Assembly (NCBI RefSeq): GCF_003086295.3
Contig: NC_092044.1
Span: 5,048,843 to 5,112,842 of the forward strand
Source: Arachis hypogaea
Lineage: Eukaryota > Streptophyta > Magnoliopsida > Fabales > Fabaceae
DNA length: 64,000 nt
Direction: 5' to 3'
A program made the translations under genes and the position numbers. Of this stretch, positions 35,871 through 48,149 are shown piece by piece. Position 1 is the first letter of the stretch, and the number at the start of each line of letters is the position of its first letter. The notes beneath the pieces were generated by a model. That model was given only the letters and a program-made list of their open reading frames with translations. It had not been told where the DNA came from and did not search any database.

Positions 35871-38744
35871 CTACTTTTGATTTTTCTTACTCCTCAATTC
35901 TTCTGTCCAACTTAGAAAGTGCTCTTTCATCGAACCCGGACAAGACCATTGTCGGTCAAAAGCTGAAATCCAAGCACTCCACACCTGCCAAGCAAAAGTA
36001 CAGCCTAGAAACAAGTGATTTATATGTTCCATATCATTATTACATAACACACATGCACTATCTTCCTGAGTGATAATACCAAACCGGCTTAGCCTTTCTT
36101 TTGTATTCACTCGGTCTATTAGCACAAACCAAGCAAACAGCTCCACTCTTAGTGGAACCAAACCTTTTCAAATAGTCTTAGTAAAACTGAAACTGGTTAC
36201 CTCCTCTGGGAGCGATTCCTCCTGCATCACCTGCACAAATGAGTTAGTTGAAAAAACACATTACCTATCAAACTTCCACACCACTCTATCATCTCTGTTA
36301 TGTACTAGTTTTACAGGTCTCAGAGCCTCATGCAATTGACTCAATAGTTTCAACTCCCATTGAAAGAGCTCTCTCCTCCATTGGAAGTTTTAAATCCACT
36401 CAAGCCCATCCCAAAACCCACAGTCCCCTATAACAGATCCCCCTTGGTTTGAAACAGAGAAAAGCCTCGGAAACTGATCCTTTAAAGCTCCACCAAGAAG
36501 CCAAACATCCTCCGAAAAATGCGTTCGTTGCCCATCACCCACCTTCATTGACAAGTCTATAACCATCTTTTCCCTAATATGTGAATTCGTGATATGTACT
36601 TGGCATATATCCTTCCATGGGCTTCCTTTAGAAGGTAGTACTTGAGTTGATAATAACTCATTTGGGTTCAAATTATGACAAGAACACACTACCTTCTTCT
36701 ACAGCGGACACTCTTCCTTTGCAAACCGCCACCACCACTTAAACAACAGAGCAGTGTTTCGAATCAAAGCATCCCCAACTTCCAAACCACCTAGCTTCTT
36801 CGAAGCCTGCACCATTTCCCACCATACTACTGCCATACCATTTCGACCATCTTCCTTGCACCACAGGAATCTCCTCTATAAAGAAATCAACTTTTCAGCA
36901 ACAGCTTTCGGCGTCTTGAACAGACTCAAATAATACACTGGCAAACTATTTAAAACTGATTTAATAAGCACTAATTTTTCAGCTTTATTTAACAGCTTAG
37001 CTTTCCACAAACTGAGTTTCTCCTCCACTTTGTCTATTATAGGCTTCCAGGTCTTCACCAACCTCGGATTTGCACCTAAGGAGATTCCAAGGTATTTGAC
37101 TGGAAGAGTTGCCCCCTTGCAACCCAACAAGTTGCACATACGCCGAGCCCACTGCTCATCACAATTGATTGGGATCAAGCTGGACTTATCAAAATTGATA
37201 CTAAGCCCTGACATCAACTCAAAGTATCTCAGCATCCGCTTGTAATTCTTAATAGTCTCCTCTTCTGGTGGGCAGAATAGAATGGTATCATCAGCAAACT
37301 GAAGGTGTGACAATTCTATACTGTCTCTGCCAACTAACAAAGGTGATATCCATCTGTTCCTAACTGCCTCTCCAATCATTCGATGCAGGACATCCACAAC
37401 CAGAACAAACAAGAAGGGTGAAAAAGGGGTCACCTTGTCTCAATCCTCTTTCCATTTTGAACAACTTAGAAGGCGACCCATTTATCAGAATCGACAAAGA
37501 AGCAGTGGTCACACATTCCATAACCCAAACTCTCCATTTCTGTCCGAATCCCATCTTTTGTAGCACAAAGTCCAAAAAGCTCCACTTGACTCTATTATAG
37601 GCTTTTTGGAAATCTAGCTTGATTATTGCTGCCTCCTTTTTCCTCAGTTTGAGCCAGTTTACCGTTTCACACGCGATAAGTGCCCCATCATGTATTTTTC
37701 TTCCCTTTACAAAAGCACTCTGAGTCTCTCCTACTATCGCTGGCATCACTGATCTCATCCTCCTAACTAGGACCTTGGAGATGACCTTGTACACACATCC
37801 CACCATACTAATAAGTCGCAAGTCTTTGATTTCCTCCGCACCAACGAACTTAGGCGCCAGCACCACCCAAGTCATATTAGAATCCGCCGGTAGCTTGGAC
37901 GTCTGGAAGAACCCCACCACTACTGCCGTGAATTTTGCCCCATCTCCCCCCAGCACCTCTTAATGAAATTCATATTGTACCCATCAGATCCTGGTGCCTT
38001 AAAAGACTTACAGTCCCACACAGCGTCTCGGATCTCCGCAGCCGATGGCAGAACTTCTTAAGACACAGCGTCTTGCTCATCTATCTTCTCCACCAACCCA
38101 TCTCTGAACCCAAGTATAGGAGACCGCTCTTGATGATATAACTCTTTGTAGAAATCTCTTATAGCAATTTTTATTCTGGCTAGATTCTTGACCCGTCTGC
38201 CGTTAATAACCAGTGTATCAATCCTATTATTCCGCCTTCTTGCTGATGCTATATTGTGGAAGTACCTTGTATTTTTGTCCATATCCCTCACGTGTCGAGA
38301 CCGGGACATTTGTTTCCAATGGACTTCTTTTCTTACATACCATCTCTCACAGCAAGTAACTAGCGCCTTTCTTCTAGCCTCCATCGTACCATCATACACT
38401 CCATTGCTTACCAAATCATCAATTCTCTTAATTTCTTCCTCAAACTTTGCAATTTTCTTGTCCATCTCTCCAAAATTGTCCTTATGCCATCTCCTCAACG
38501 GAGCTGTCAAAGCCTTCAATTTATCTGTGAACTGTTTGTCCCCCAGACTTCTCCATTCCTCCTTTACTATTTTGAGAAAACTCTCATGTGTGAACCACGA
38601 GTCTAGGCTCCTGAACGGCCTTAGACCATCCGTCAACTTCTTGTCCTCAACTATTATAGGGCAATGATCTGATAAGCCCCTCGGCCCACCTTGAAGCCGA
38701 TTATCAGGAAACTCTTCTAACCACTCTTCTAACCCTCGGCCCAC
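35871..38744 (-). pseudogene. LINE ORF2: endonuclease end, RT and zf-RVT
   Basis: The 5' part ends the AP-type endonuclease with GLSDHCPIIV (the SDH motif); its N-terminal catalytic half is missing. RT follows: KLDFQKAYNRVKW (motif A, with Asn where Asp is usual after KAY), GLRQGDP (motif B), and LQFADDTILF (motif C with an intact Asp pair). A frameshift in a T-run near 37425 separates motif B from SPFLF. After more frame breaks, the zf-RVT domain appears at 36161-35871 (VELFAWFVLIDRVNTKERL, CVLCNNDMEH). A working ORF2 would nick DNA and reverse-transcribe the element RNA; this copy cannot. Confidence 0.85.
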
Positions 38745-38756
38745 CTATCGTTTTGA

Positions 38757-39511
38757 ATGTGTCAACTAACCATACGTGTAACGGAACCCCGAAGCATTCG
38801 AGCCACACTCTTCGGGTTTCACTATGCTCCCACTCCTCCCATCTCCGTACACTATGAAACATTGTAGGAGGCTATTCATGTTGAAAGTGTATATCTCTTC
38901 AACATGCCGAACACTATCAAACATCATGAGAGCTTTGTATGCCCCCATCTCCCGGACCTAGATGACGTTAGGCAGGGTCTTCACAACCATTTCCTTCAAA
39001 GAAGCAAAGTTAATAGGCTTCCTCGAGCACCCTACAAGACTTCTATTCAGCCATTCCATTTTTTTTACCACTTCTATCTCTACCTTCTTCGTCTGGCTCT
39101 TCCCAAGCAAGTCCTTTTTAGGTTCCTTCGTCTGTGGTTCCTGTACAGACATCAAATCATTCTGTACTGCTTCTTGACGTGGCTGCAAGGTTCCGATGTT
39201 TTGCACTTCATCCCCTCCATTTCTTTTGTTTGTGTTTGGGGTCCCTGACGTTCTTCTGTACTTGGCCTCTTCCACAAAGACAACCTTACCTCTCAGCTGC
39301 ATACGATCCATTTCCGCTATAGCTTTCAACGCCCCTCCTTTCGTTGTGTACCGAACGAACGTAAACATGTATATATTACCACCTTTCTGTTTTCAAGATA
39401 GATATAAGTCATTTATACGTCCTGTCCAATCGAACAATTGGAATAACTCTCTTTTTAATATGTCGCCTGGGAGATTACTCACAAAAACGGAGAATGACTC
39501 ATGCTCCAGTA
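38757..39511 (-). pseudogene. LINE ORF1 with RNA recognition motif
   Basis: On the minus strand, FSVFVSNLP (RNP2-like) and MFTFVRYTT (RNP1-like) mark an RRM, as found in ORF1 of many plant L1 elements. A TGA stop lies between them (LYLS*KQKGG). The later part includes GAYKALMMFDSVRHVEE and, after one frameshift, WLECFGVPLHVW, the conserved ORF1 segment. The frame then runs into the deletion that joins ORF1 to ORF2. An RNA-binding role in the RNP particle is known for the family; this copy is dead. Confidence 0.75.
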
Positions 39512-41532
39512 TGAATTTTATTATGAAAAATCTCATCACTGTAGTTAGTTGAAAGTCATTCATAATCATAGATCTCTCGCTTCCAAGATGAATCATTTTG
39601 ATAATAAACACGTAATTAATACATGTGTTTTTTTTTTCTTTTGCAATGTATCAATCTATGATATTATACTTGCTATCAGTACTGGTTTGCCAGAAGCTAT
39701 ACTTCATGACATTCTAGCAAGGCTTCCGGACAGAGATTCTGCCAGGACCAGTGTTTTTATCAAAGGCTTGGAGAGAAACATGGTTTACGTTTCCGATGTT
39801 ATCTATTTGCAGCAATCAATTTTTTAGCAGTCAAGATGTAACAATAGGCAATTATATCAAATTAGACAAAGTTATTGACTATGTTGGGAGAAAATCGCTG
39901 AGGCTCCGTGACCTAGGCATAGCAATCAAAGAATTCAAGCTTATCATGGACTATGTAGACCATAAGTACATGGCCCACCGTGTTGATCTATGGATGAAGA
40001 TGGCTATTGAAAGTGGTGGCGAAGTATTACATTTACAGCTTGGCCTCCTTGGTGACTTTGTATTGGAGACAGTGTGGACAGGTTTTATGAGCTTTCACTC
40101 AGTGTCATTGAATCCAAATCACTTACTAAGTTGGTGTTGATGGGACGAATCAGAGTTGAGCAAGCATTCCTCACCCATTCCATCAAGCTTTACTAATTGA
40201 GAATAATAACTGTGTGATCTGCTTTTTGCACATGATGGGATTATAGATCATCTCATTTCTCATTGTCCTCTAATTGAAGATTTAACCGTGATTGATTGTG
40301 CTGTATATAACCCTCTAACCAGAGAAATTCCTCTAGTGTTTGAGTTCAGTTCTGTGGAATCACTATTCTTGCATTGTTTACAGAAACTCAAGAAAGTTAA
40401 TGTTAAAGGAATGCATGAAGTATATATTGATGCTTCAAATCTTGAGAGCTTAGATTATTGTATTCATCCATATGCATCTTTCAAGCTGAATTTAGATAGT
40501 TGCACAAATTTGAGATGGTTGCGCTTATGGAATTTGAAGAGCATTGATCTTGGAGACGAATGGTTTCTTGAACTCTTTTCTAAAGTTCCTTTCCTTGAGA
40601 GTTTGAAACTAGGCAATTGCTCTATGTCTAAGAGGATTAATATTTCGAGTGCTCAACTCAAAGTCTTGAAGTTATCATACTGCTCTAACTTGGAGGAGCT
40701 TAACATTGATGCTCGAAATTTATTATCATTTGCGTATGAGGGTGTGGGACTGGGAAACAACCAACCTGGTATATGTTTTCAGAAAAGTTCTAATCAATTG
40801 GAAGTGGAAGTCAATAGTTTTAGCATTGTGGATTTTCAGGACCTTTGTAGCTTGAGGAAATTTGTCCAAAACATTAAACGGGCATCAGTCTTCCTCTTTA
40901 TCTGTTGGTCAGTTCTAGTAAGTATACACTTGCTATTACATTGGTTCATTCTGCTTGCATATTTGCCTATTTTATTTATTTGTCTGAATTCTGTAGATTA
41001 AACCAGAGCAGGGTGCATGGCAAGTTTCATCTATTCCTCCAACTATTAAACGCTTGGAATTATTGTTTTCTCCGGAAGATGAAGCTCTCTATTTCCCTTT
41101 TATGAATTACTTGCTTTCAAATTGCTGCCCGAACTATACTTCAGTTAGTTTTTGCTCTCATGTTCATAGTAAAGCATTCACAACAGTACTTCCAATAATT
41201 ATCTTCCAATAATTTTCTGAGTCTTGCATTTACAACAGTACTTCAATCCCAGCAGTGACTGCATTTGTGTTTATACTTTTTCATCAATATGTTCTTTCTA
41301 ACTCCGTTTGTTATTTTGCAAAAAACAACAGTTTTTGTATGAGATGCTGATGGGCAGCGAGGAAGAGTGCCACTGCAGTTCAAGTAATTCAAAATGTTGG
41401 TGGCATGCCTTGAAGAGTGTCAAGGTTCTTTGTACGTTCAAGATTGATGAGAACGCTGACTTTGATACCATGTTAGATGCATTGCCAACATGTTATTCTC
41501 ATGAAAGAGTTGGTTTTATGTTAGAACTGTGA
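39512..41532 (+). pseudogene. Third F-box/LRR/FBD copy, frameshifted
   Basis: 39512-39650 is leader sequence. Coding similarity starts at 39690 with GLPEAILHDILARLPDRDSA; the ATG and the next few codons are gone, because CAGTACTG is joined directly to GTTTGCC. An extra T near 39750 shifts the F-box (the frame resumes as LSKAWRETW), another shift lies near 40090, and stops follow at 40195-40210. From 40288 the LRR part is open (ASFKLNLDSCTNLRWLRLW). Exon 2 starts at 40997 and exon 3 is 41332-41532, ending in the FBD tail (FLYEMLMGSEEE). Splice donors and acceptors mostly survive. Several independent lesions make this a clear pseudogene. Confidence 0.85.
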
Positions 41533-41612
41533 TCTTTCTATTATCAACTGATAGACATTACTTATTTGGTAAAGTGAGTTTGAAATGTCATATTTGGTAC
41601 TAACAATAATAG

Positions 41613-41762
41613 GCAACCCGGTGCACAAGCGTCCCGCGTTTAACGCAGGGTCCGGGAAAGGGCCGCAACCAAGGTTGTAATGTACGCAGCCTAACCTGAT
41701 AATTATATCAGTGGCTGTTTCCACGGCTTGAACCCGTGACCTTGAGGTCACGTGGAGACAAC
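41613..41762 (-). mobile_element. Au-type SINE
   Basis: A tRNA-derived SINE read on the minus strand. GGTCACGGGTTCAAGCC contains the pol III box B, followed by GTGGAAACAGCC, GGCTGCGTACA and GGCCCTTTCCCGGACCC, the order of the widespread plant Au SINE. It is flanked by a perfect 25-bp direct repeat (41588-41612 and 41763-41787, beginning TCATATTTGGTACTAAC). The 5' end is slightly short relative to the family. It lies in the 3' flank of the third F-box copy. Confidence 0.93.
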
Positions 41763-41881
41763 TCATATTTGGTACTAACAATAATAGGAGTTATGATTTT
41801 GTTGTTTGGGGCCGCTACTATATTGCATAAGGTTGTTCATATGATGGTGTCAAAATAATGGATTATAATAGTTTTATGTTT

Positions 41882-42065
41882 TGATTAGGGATTAAAATTC
41901 TCTAAAATGAGAAGATTAGTAAAGTGGTAAAATGGTAAAGTGAGAAGTTAATCACTCTTAAATTAAGATAATGGATACACATTTTATGGAAGTTACAAAA
42001 TCAATAATGATTAACTTTTCATTTTACCAACTTCTTCACTTTAGAGAATTTAAATTCTTTGATTA
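41882..42065. mobile_element. Small MITE
   Basis: Inverted ends: TGATTAGGGATTAAAATTCT at the left and, reversed, TAATCAAAGAATTTAAATTC at the right, each followed by TCTAAA-TGA-AAG. AT-rich interior with an inner inverted pair (GGTAAAATGGTAAAGTGAGA / TCATTTTACC). Class is not determined. Confidence 0.6.
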
Positions 42066-42776
42066 ATATTTGATATTTGAGAATACTCTAATTTTTTTTT
42101 TTAATCAGCGTTGCAATGCCAGGATTTTTCATCCATATTTATAAGAGGTTACACACAAATACATAATTTACATCTATGTTTACTAGAATTTATACACATG
42201 AAATAATAAAATTTGTACTCACAATTATTAAAATTTATACACATAAAACAATAAAATATATTTGTTAAAGATAATTTAATATTTGAGCTGACCAAATAAT
42301 AGTCAAAATCATTAAAAATTATTGGTCCCTAATATAAGTTGTTTATTTACCGGAAAAAAAGAAGACTTGATCGGAATTCACAATAGCTTCGCTTTTTGAA
42401 TAGTACATTATAATTTATAACTACACTGTGATATTGTCTAGTTTCATGAAAGAAATGGTGTGAGATAGGTATAGATGTTGTCATTGGAATTCTTGAAATT
42501 GTGTCCTGATGAAGAAATGTATAGGTTTATTCTTAATTTAAGACGCTTAGCTTTGTGTGATGTGTGTACATATAAGGGTAGAAATATACAATTTAGGGGT
42601 TGATCTTTTTATGACACCAGCCACTATAATGCATCAAACTCACTTTTCTGGTGAACAATTTTCTTTAATATTGCAACTTGTGTGATTTTTTTGCAGCTGG
42701 GGATTCACATGGCCTCTCTGTAGTATATGTTGCTGATTTTCTACTTGATTTTAGGGATATACATGTAACTGAGAAA

Positions 42777-43331
42777 ATGGATCAAATCTCTGGTTTGCCC
42801 AAAATTAAAACTAAGTATGTGTGGTCTAGAAAAGCTTAAAGGAGTTGATGTTGAAGGAATACAGGCGGTTTATATTGATGCTCCGAATCTTGAGAGCTTG
42901 TGTTATATTCCTAATAACAGAGATGTGCCTTACAAGCTGGATTTTGATGAGGCTGTTGTACTTATGGTCTTGGAATAGTAATGTTATTTCAGACCAGTGG
43001 TTTCTTGAAATGTTTTCTAAATATCCTTTCTTTGAGACATTGAAATTTGAAAAATTGTTCTATTTCTGAGAGTATTAATATTTCAAGTGCTCAACTCAAG
43101 GTCTTGGAATTTTCAAATGGTTGCAACTTGAAGAAGGTCAGCATTGATGCTCCAAATTTAATATCATGTGGATTATATGGTGGTGCCATCAGCCGTGTTG
43201 TGTCTTTCCTGAGTTGTTCTAGTCAACTGGAAGTTAATGTTGCACTAAGCATGGATTATAAGGAACTTTTGGACTTGAGGGAATTCGTCCAAAAATCTTT
43301 GTTTCAGTTTAGAATTGTAATTTTGTTGTGA
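42777..43331 (+). pseudogene. Fourth F-box/LRR copy with two internal deletions
   Basis: ATG at 42777 starts MDQISGLPK, the family F-box start. After about nine codons the frame is lost and the sequence jumps to the LRR part (GLEKLKGVDVEGIQAVYIDA in frame pieces). LRR sequence continues in two overlapping frames (QWFLEMFSKYPFFET; SINISSAQLKVLEFSNG) to LREFVQKS. It then joins directly to the last codons of exon 3 (TTCAGTTTAGAATTGTAA). Exon 1's first half, exon 2 and most of exon 3 are deleted. Codon 42857 is GAA where the second copy has TAA. Confidence 0.8.
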
Positions 43332-43339
43332 TCAACTCA

Positions 43340-44465
43340 CAGACATGTGTTTTAGAACTGACATTGGACCTAAGCCAAGAAGCTTGATTAAACACATGAA
43401 AAATATCCTTAATTTGCTCGGAGAGCAATTAAAAATGGTGTTTTTGTTTCATGCAATGCTTGATATTTTACTTTCATGGGTCATTTTCTTTCCTTCTTAC
43501 TTGAACTTTATACTTTTGATGTAATGTAATTGTTGAAGTACTGAATGGTCTAAAAGTACAAAGTTTTCTTATCCTGATAGCAGTGAGAACTAATTGATAA
43601 TGTTTGGTGTGTTCACTTTTAACATAATTCAAGTACAATTCAAAATTGCTCTCCGCATTTACCAGTTGATCACTTTGAAAAGGTTTCATTGTTTTCAGTG
43701 TTAACAATCTATATTCTTTTTTCTATAGAAGTTTACCATTTACCAATTGATTATTGCCATTGGCGGCAAGAATTTTAGTCTATACAAGCTACTAAACCCA
43801 AAATCACTATTGAAGTTGTCTTTAATCATATGAAGTCTCCATCAAAACTAACTCAACAGAGTAACTATTCTTTTAAGTTTTAATATCAAGACCCAAATCT
43901 TGAAATCCAAACATCTGTGATTGGCCAAACATGGATATGACTATGAGAGAGTGTAAGCAAAAAATCATCCCTTTTGAATCACCACCTCAGGTACCTAACT
44001 TATCTTATAGTTGATATGGACAACATTGAATAGAGGAAAGGAAACAAAGTCATATCTTCTGTCTCAGTCATCTTTGGTTGGCAACAAATGGAAATCCTAG
44101 TCAATGGCTTAAATGCCATTTGTCTTTGAAATATGGGAAATTTGAAATTCATATAAGCATGGTACCAATTTGACATTCATTGTTGGGGCGGGTAGATAAG
44201 TGAACCATTGACATTTAAATAGTGCCTTATGTTATCTCCACATATTTGGTTCCAAAATTACACCTTTATTTTTCTGTGTGGGGCCAATTTAAGACAATTT
44301 TGTCTGAGTATTGTACTTATACGACACTTTGATAATCAGAAATCAGAAGAGAAAATTAAAACTAGATAATCAAAACTAGATTTTGGTAAATAAAGTAAAA
44401 ACATTAAAATTAAAAATTAACCCATGTTAAAAAAAGTTATATCTTGCTAATTGAAGTAGAAATAT
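43340..44465. other. Intergenic, no gene
   Basis: Less AT-rich than most spacers here and probably single-copy. No open frame with coding character and no repeat recognised. Confidence 0.45.
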
Positions 44466-44470
44466 AAAAA

Positions 44471-44686
44471 GAGAGTATCTGTACAATGTATATAATGGGG
44501 TATAGCGATATTCGATTCAGTAGGATATATCAGATGTTTATTATCCCTGGTATTCGGATAGTTATTCTGGATAGTATGGATGTAGTGTGTTTGAGAAATT
44601 AGTAGTATTTTATCCTGAATGTTTATTTTTTAACTCATATTGGACTAAATAAATAGTCTATTATATACATTGTACAAATCCTCCAT
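44471..44686. mobile_element. Small MITE with GTACAATGTATATAAT ends
   Basis: GTACAATGTATATAAT at 44481 is mirrored by ATTATATACATTGTAC at 44661-44676, and the match extends outward (GAGAGTATCT versus ATGGAGGATTT reversed). About 215 bp, non-coding. Confidence 0.6.
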
Positions 44687-44689
44687 AAA

Positions 44690-46600
44690 AAATCTTAAAA
44701 ATTTTAGGCATAAATACGCCTTTATTTATTTTCTTTTCATCTTTTCGAACTACAAGTATTCCTTTATAGAAGAGAAAATATTCATATTGCGATAAATTAT
44801 CATTATTTCAGTATCTATATTTATGTTCTGAAGCACTTGCTAAATTACACACTTACATAACTAAATATCATTTTTATTGGACTTTAACTAATTAAATATC
44901 ATACTAAGTGTCAATATAAATACATCAATTATTTCGAAATGGATAAGTACAAATACTTAATGACAAAGAAGGGGAAAAAAAAAAAAAAGAGGTACCCACA
45001 GGTTAGTTTAACACCAAGCTACATGTTATATTTAAAATGAAATAAACCCCACACATGTGCCGAATTGTAAATGAAATGGTAACTTAATGGATATAGTGGT
45101 CCATAACATGGAATGTGGACCATGAAGTGTCCACTTGAAAATTAAGCTGATCACACATCCATTAAATAACATACACACCTTGATCACATAACTTTCAATT
45201 CAACTTGGATTTGGTTATGGGAGCACATTATGATCTAGAATTTGGTGCATTCATTTGAATCGAGTGAATATTGGCAAAGCCATTGTGTAAATAAACAAAT
45301 AAATATAGGTTTGCCTAGAACACTTTTTATAGTATCTAATGAGAAAAATTATTATTAAAAAATTAAAAAGTTTAAGATTTCAATGTATTACCTTAATAAG
45401 ACTTAATATGCGCCTAAGGCTACATTAAAAAGAGAGATTGAGATTGAGAGTTTAAAAGACAAAAACTGAATTAAATTTTTGTATTATGTTTAGTATAAAA
45501 TGTATATGACTGAATTATGTTTTAGTATTCGGTTTAATTTAAAATATTTTAGTATTCTACACCGAAATAAAGAAGAAGAGAGGAAAAAGAGAAGAAGACA
45601 TAAATTACACTGACTAACGACTCCGATGATGATGACAAAATGCTCCCAGCATCGACGATGAGGTTACGACTTGAGGAGAGTGAGTGTGCAGAAGAAGCAC
45701 AAAGAAAAAAGTCCTAACTAATTTTCTAGCAGAAGAAGCACAAAGAAGAAAGTCCTAACTAATTTTCACCAAAAAGATAGAGTTAGATTTGCAAGTTTTG
45801 ATTGAGGGTATTTTAGGAAACAAATTTTAATAAAATTTTATTTTTCGTCTCCAAAAATTTTAATCTCTTGCGTCTTTATTTTTTAGAAGTATTGAAGAGA
45901 CTAAAATTAAAATTATAGTTCCAATCTCAAGCGAACGAAGATAACACTAAATTTTAGTCATTCCGTTTCAATATCTCAAAACAAACACTAATCTAGCTGA
46001 CGTGGAGTTATACTAAAGAATACATAAAATAAAAGAAACAACAGGCAAGGGGTATGTTTGAACTTTGAACATTGAAGTTTGAACCATGTGTTTTCAAGCT
46101 CCATTGATAAGATACAAAACAAGACATAACATCAAAACAGTGTATTTTTGGATTTTTCCGATTTCCCTCACATTCCCTCAAATATCTAAATAATGAACAA
46201 TCACTGACTAGGATGCTTCAAAAGCTATGCCAAAAACATATACCAAATAATTAAATACATGAAATGACAAACATTTGATCCAATAACATTAACATCCCCT
46301 CCAAGACTAAAAATCCCGCTCAAAAGAAGATGAAGAAAAAATTAATTACTGCTCTATACCATTTCCTTTTCACTTTCCACAATTCATATATTTTAGCATC
46401 ACAAATCACAACCATGCCAAAATAAAACAAAAGTAAAAAAGAAAAGAAAAGAAAAGAAAAAGACCATTACCTAGAGGATGCTACTTTAGTAACCTCCTGA
46501 ATTATGATCCTCCACAGCATGATGCCAACCAACCATAACCATAATCTTGACCAAAACCATATAATATAACCCTTTTAAAAAATAACCATAGTATCTGTAT
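44690..46600. other. Intergenic, no gene; one 41-bp duplication
   Basis: Contains a direct duplication starting GCAGAAGAAGCACAAAGAA at 45688 and 45729 (41-bp spacing). No gene is seen. 46200-46700 may include the 3' UTR of the Dof gene. Confidence 0.5.
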
Positions 46601-46703
46601 TAAAATTATATAACACTAATCAAACACAACCAAGAAACCCTGATTAAGCCATATAAGGCTCAAACTTTTTTTTATATCTTCTTTCTCTCTTTCAATTCTG
46701 CTT

Positions 46704-47399
46704 CTACTGAAAGCTTGACCCAGGTGTGTATATTGCAAGATCAGACCAACCATGACCACCACCATTATTCCAATAGCTTGAATCACCATTATTCTGAATA
46801 TCCAAACCCGGGTTTCGACCTGAATTCGGATTCGCGACCAATCCAGAACCCACATTCCCAATCCCACCACCAAATTCACCAATTTTCAGCTCTGACCCAT
46901 TTGAATTTACACCCTCTAAAATCCCCCCAAAAGGTCCATCTGTTCCCAATAGTGAACTAAAGCTACCACCAATGTTCAACACCCTCTGATCTTGACCAAC
47001 CGGGTCGGTGCAAGTCCGGGTCGAATCAGACCCGGAACAAATAACGCTATTATTACTATTAGTAGTAATAGAATTGGCTTGTTGTGATGATGATGATGAT
47101 GAAGGGCGTTTGATGGATGAATTTGAAGTGGAAGATGAAGAAGATGAAGAAGAACGTTTGTGGGTCTTTCTGGTTCCACCACCAACGGGTATGTTCCTCA
47201 AGGCGCCACCTTTGGTCCAATACCTTCTGCAATTCTTGCAGTAATGGCGTGGCTGAGAGAGGTTGTAGTTGTTGTAGTAACAGAACTTGGTGTTTGTGGA
47301 TTCACACCTTGGACACTTTAGTTGTTGTTCTTGTTCTGGGAAGTGTGGTTGTTTCAACAAGGCTTGTTGGATTTGGAATACTGTTGTTGGATCTTGCAT
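46704..47399 (-). CDS. Dof-type zinc-finger transcription factor (231 aa)
   Basis: An intact single-exon frame from ATG 47399-47397 ([12 protein letters not shown]) to the stop at 46704. The Dof domain is at residues 29-80: CPRC...C-x21 spacing...CKNC (C29, C32, C54, C57), with the signature [20 protein letters not shown] and the basic tail [10 protein letters not shown]. Dof proteins are plant-specific nuclear regulators that bind AAAG sites. After the domain come long Ser runs, Asn/Gly-rich stretches and an aromatic C-terminus ([13 protein letters not shown]), typical of activation regions. The in-frame extension upstream to 47489 lacks an ATG. Its target process cannot be told from sequence. 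It is one of only two intact genes here. Confidence 0.95.
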   Translation of the reverse strand: MQDPTTVFQIQQALLKQPHFPEQEQQLKCPRCESTNTKFCYYNNYNLSQPRHYCKNCRRYWTKGGALRNIPVGGGTRKTHKRSSSSSSSSTSNSSIKRPSSSSSSQQANSITTNSNNSVICSGSDSTRTCTDPVGQDQRVLNIGGSFSSLLGTDGPFGGILEGVNSNGSELKIGEFGGGIGNVGSGLVANPNSGRNPGLDIQNNGDSSYWNNGGGHGWSDLAIYTPGSSFQ

Positions 47400-47810
47400 A
47401 ATTGGGAATGTTCCAAAAAGTTGTATTTTTGTGTGATGATTTTGTTGGAAAATGAAATGGGGTTTTGGGATTGGATTGATTGAGCACAAAGCTGGAAACT
47501 TTGGAGGGTGAGGCCTTTTGGGAAGAGAAATATGAACTCAATCTATAATGCTTTAAAAGCAACACCTTTTTCTTTGTTTTGTGTTGAAAATGAAATTTGG
47601 TTTGGACTAATTTGGAAACAAAGTTGTAACCTTTTAAGGGAAATGAGAAAGAAGCTATGAAGTGAAGGGATAATAAGTATGCAAAGATCTAGGAAATTGA
47701 GGTGTTGAGAAAAATGGGGTTGTTTGTTAATTTAGCTTTTGAAGATGTGAAACGGCAAAAAGTAGTAACCACTAAGGAGGAGAAGTTACAAAGAGGACAA
47801 AAAGGTGGAA

Positions 47811-47833
47811 TTCTTTCTTTCTTTCTTTCTTTG
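47811..47833 (-). repeat. (GAAA)n tract in the Dof 5' region
   Basis: On the plus strand TTCTTTCTTTCTTTCTTTCTTT; five to six units, about 420 bp upstream of the Dof start codon and probably in its 5' UTR or promoter. Confidence 0.8.
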
Positions 47834-47940
47834 TTTCTTTCACTTTCTGTTTTTGAGGCACTGAAATGGCGTTTTCAGCAGAAAAGAGCAAAATACATTA
47901 GAAGTTTCCTATCTAGAAGGAAAATTCCAAAGGAGAAAAA

Positions 47941-47954
47941 GCTAGATATATATG
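47941..47954 (-). promoter_or_regulatory. Possible TATA box of the Dof gene
   Basis: CATATATATCTAGC on the minus strand, about 545 bp upstream of the Dof ATG, followed by a CT/GA-rich leader. It is the only TATA-like motif in suitable GC context, but AT-rich DNA gives many chance matches. Confidence 0.3.
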
Positions 47955-48149
47955 TTGATGGGAGAAAGTGCTAAATAGAAGAATGATTGGTTTTGAAAGT
48001 GTATGAATATGGTAGTGAGAATTGGAAGTGGAATGGGGAGAAAGAGTAGAGAAGAGGAGATTGGTCTGAAAATGTTGATGGAGATGGAATTGAAGAGGAA
48101 GCTCTTGAGTTTTTATCCGCGTGAGAGTGATGACAAGCTCAGACTTCAA

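Larger units (their letters stand above)
35611..39511 (-). mobile_element. L1-type LINE, internally deleted, TAA-repeat tail
   Basis: Reads on the minus strand from 39511 (5') to 35611 (3'): RRM-containing ORF1, C-terminal part of the endonuclease, reverse transcriptase, then zf-RVT. It ends in TAA/AAT repeats instead of a plain poly(A) tract. F-box leader sequence lies on both sides (35328-35380 and 39512 onward), so the element split that leader. The deletion between ORF1 and ORF2 removes the catalytic N-terminus of the endonuclease. Confidence 0.85.

Noticed and set aside
36070..39552. Plus-strand frames across the LINE
   Set aside because: Shadows of the minus-strand ORF1/ORF2 coding sequence.
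41613..41762. Functional tRNA gene
   Set aside because: It has pol III box-like sequence, but the length, body and 25-bp direct repeats identify a SINE. No cloverleaf with an anticodon arm is evident.
46976..47565. Several frames overlapping the Dof gene
   Set aside because: Out-of-frame or opposite-strand shadows. Only the 47399-46704 frame has the Dof domain.
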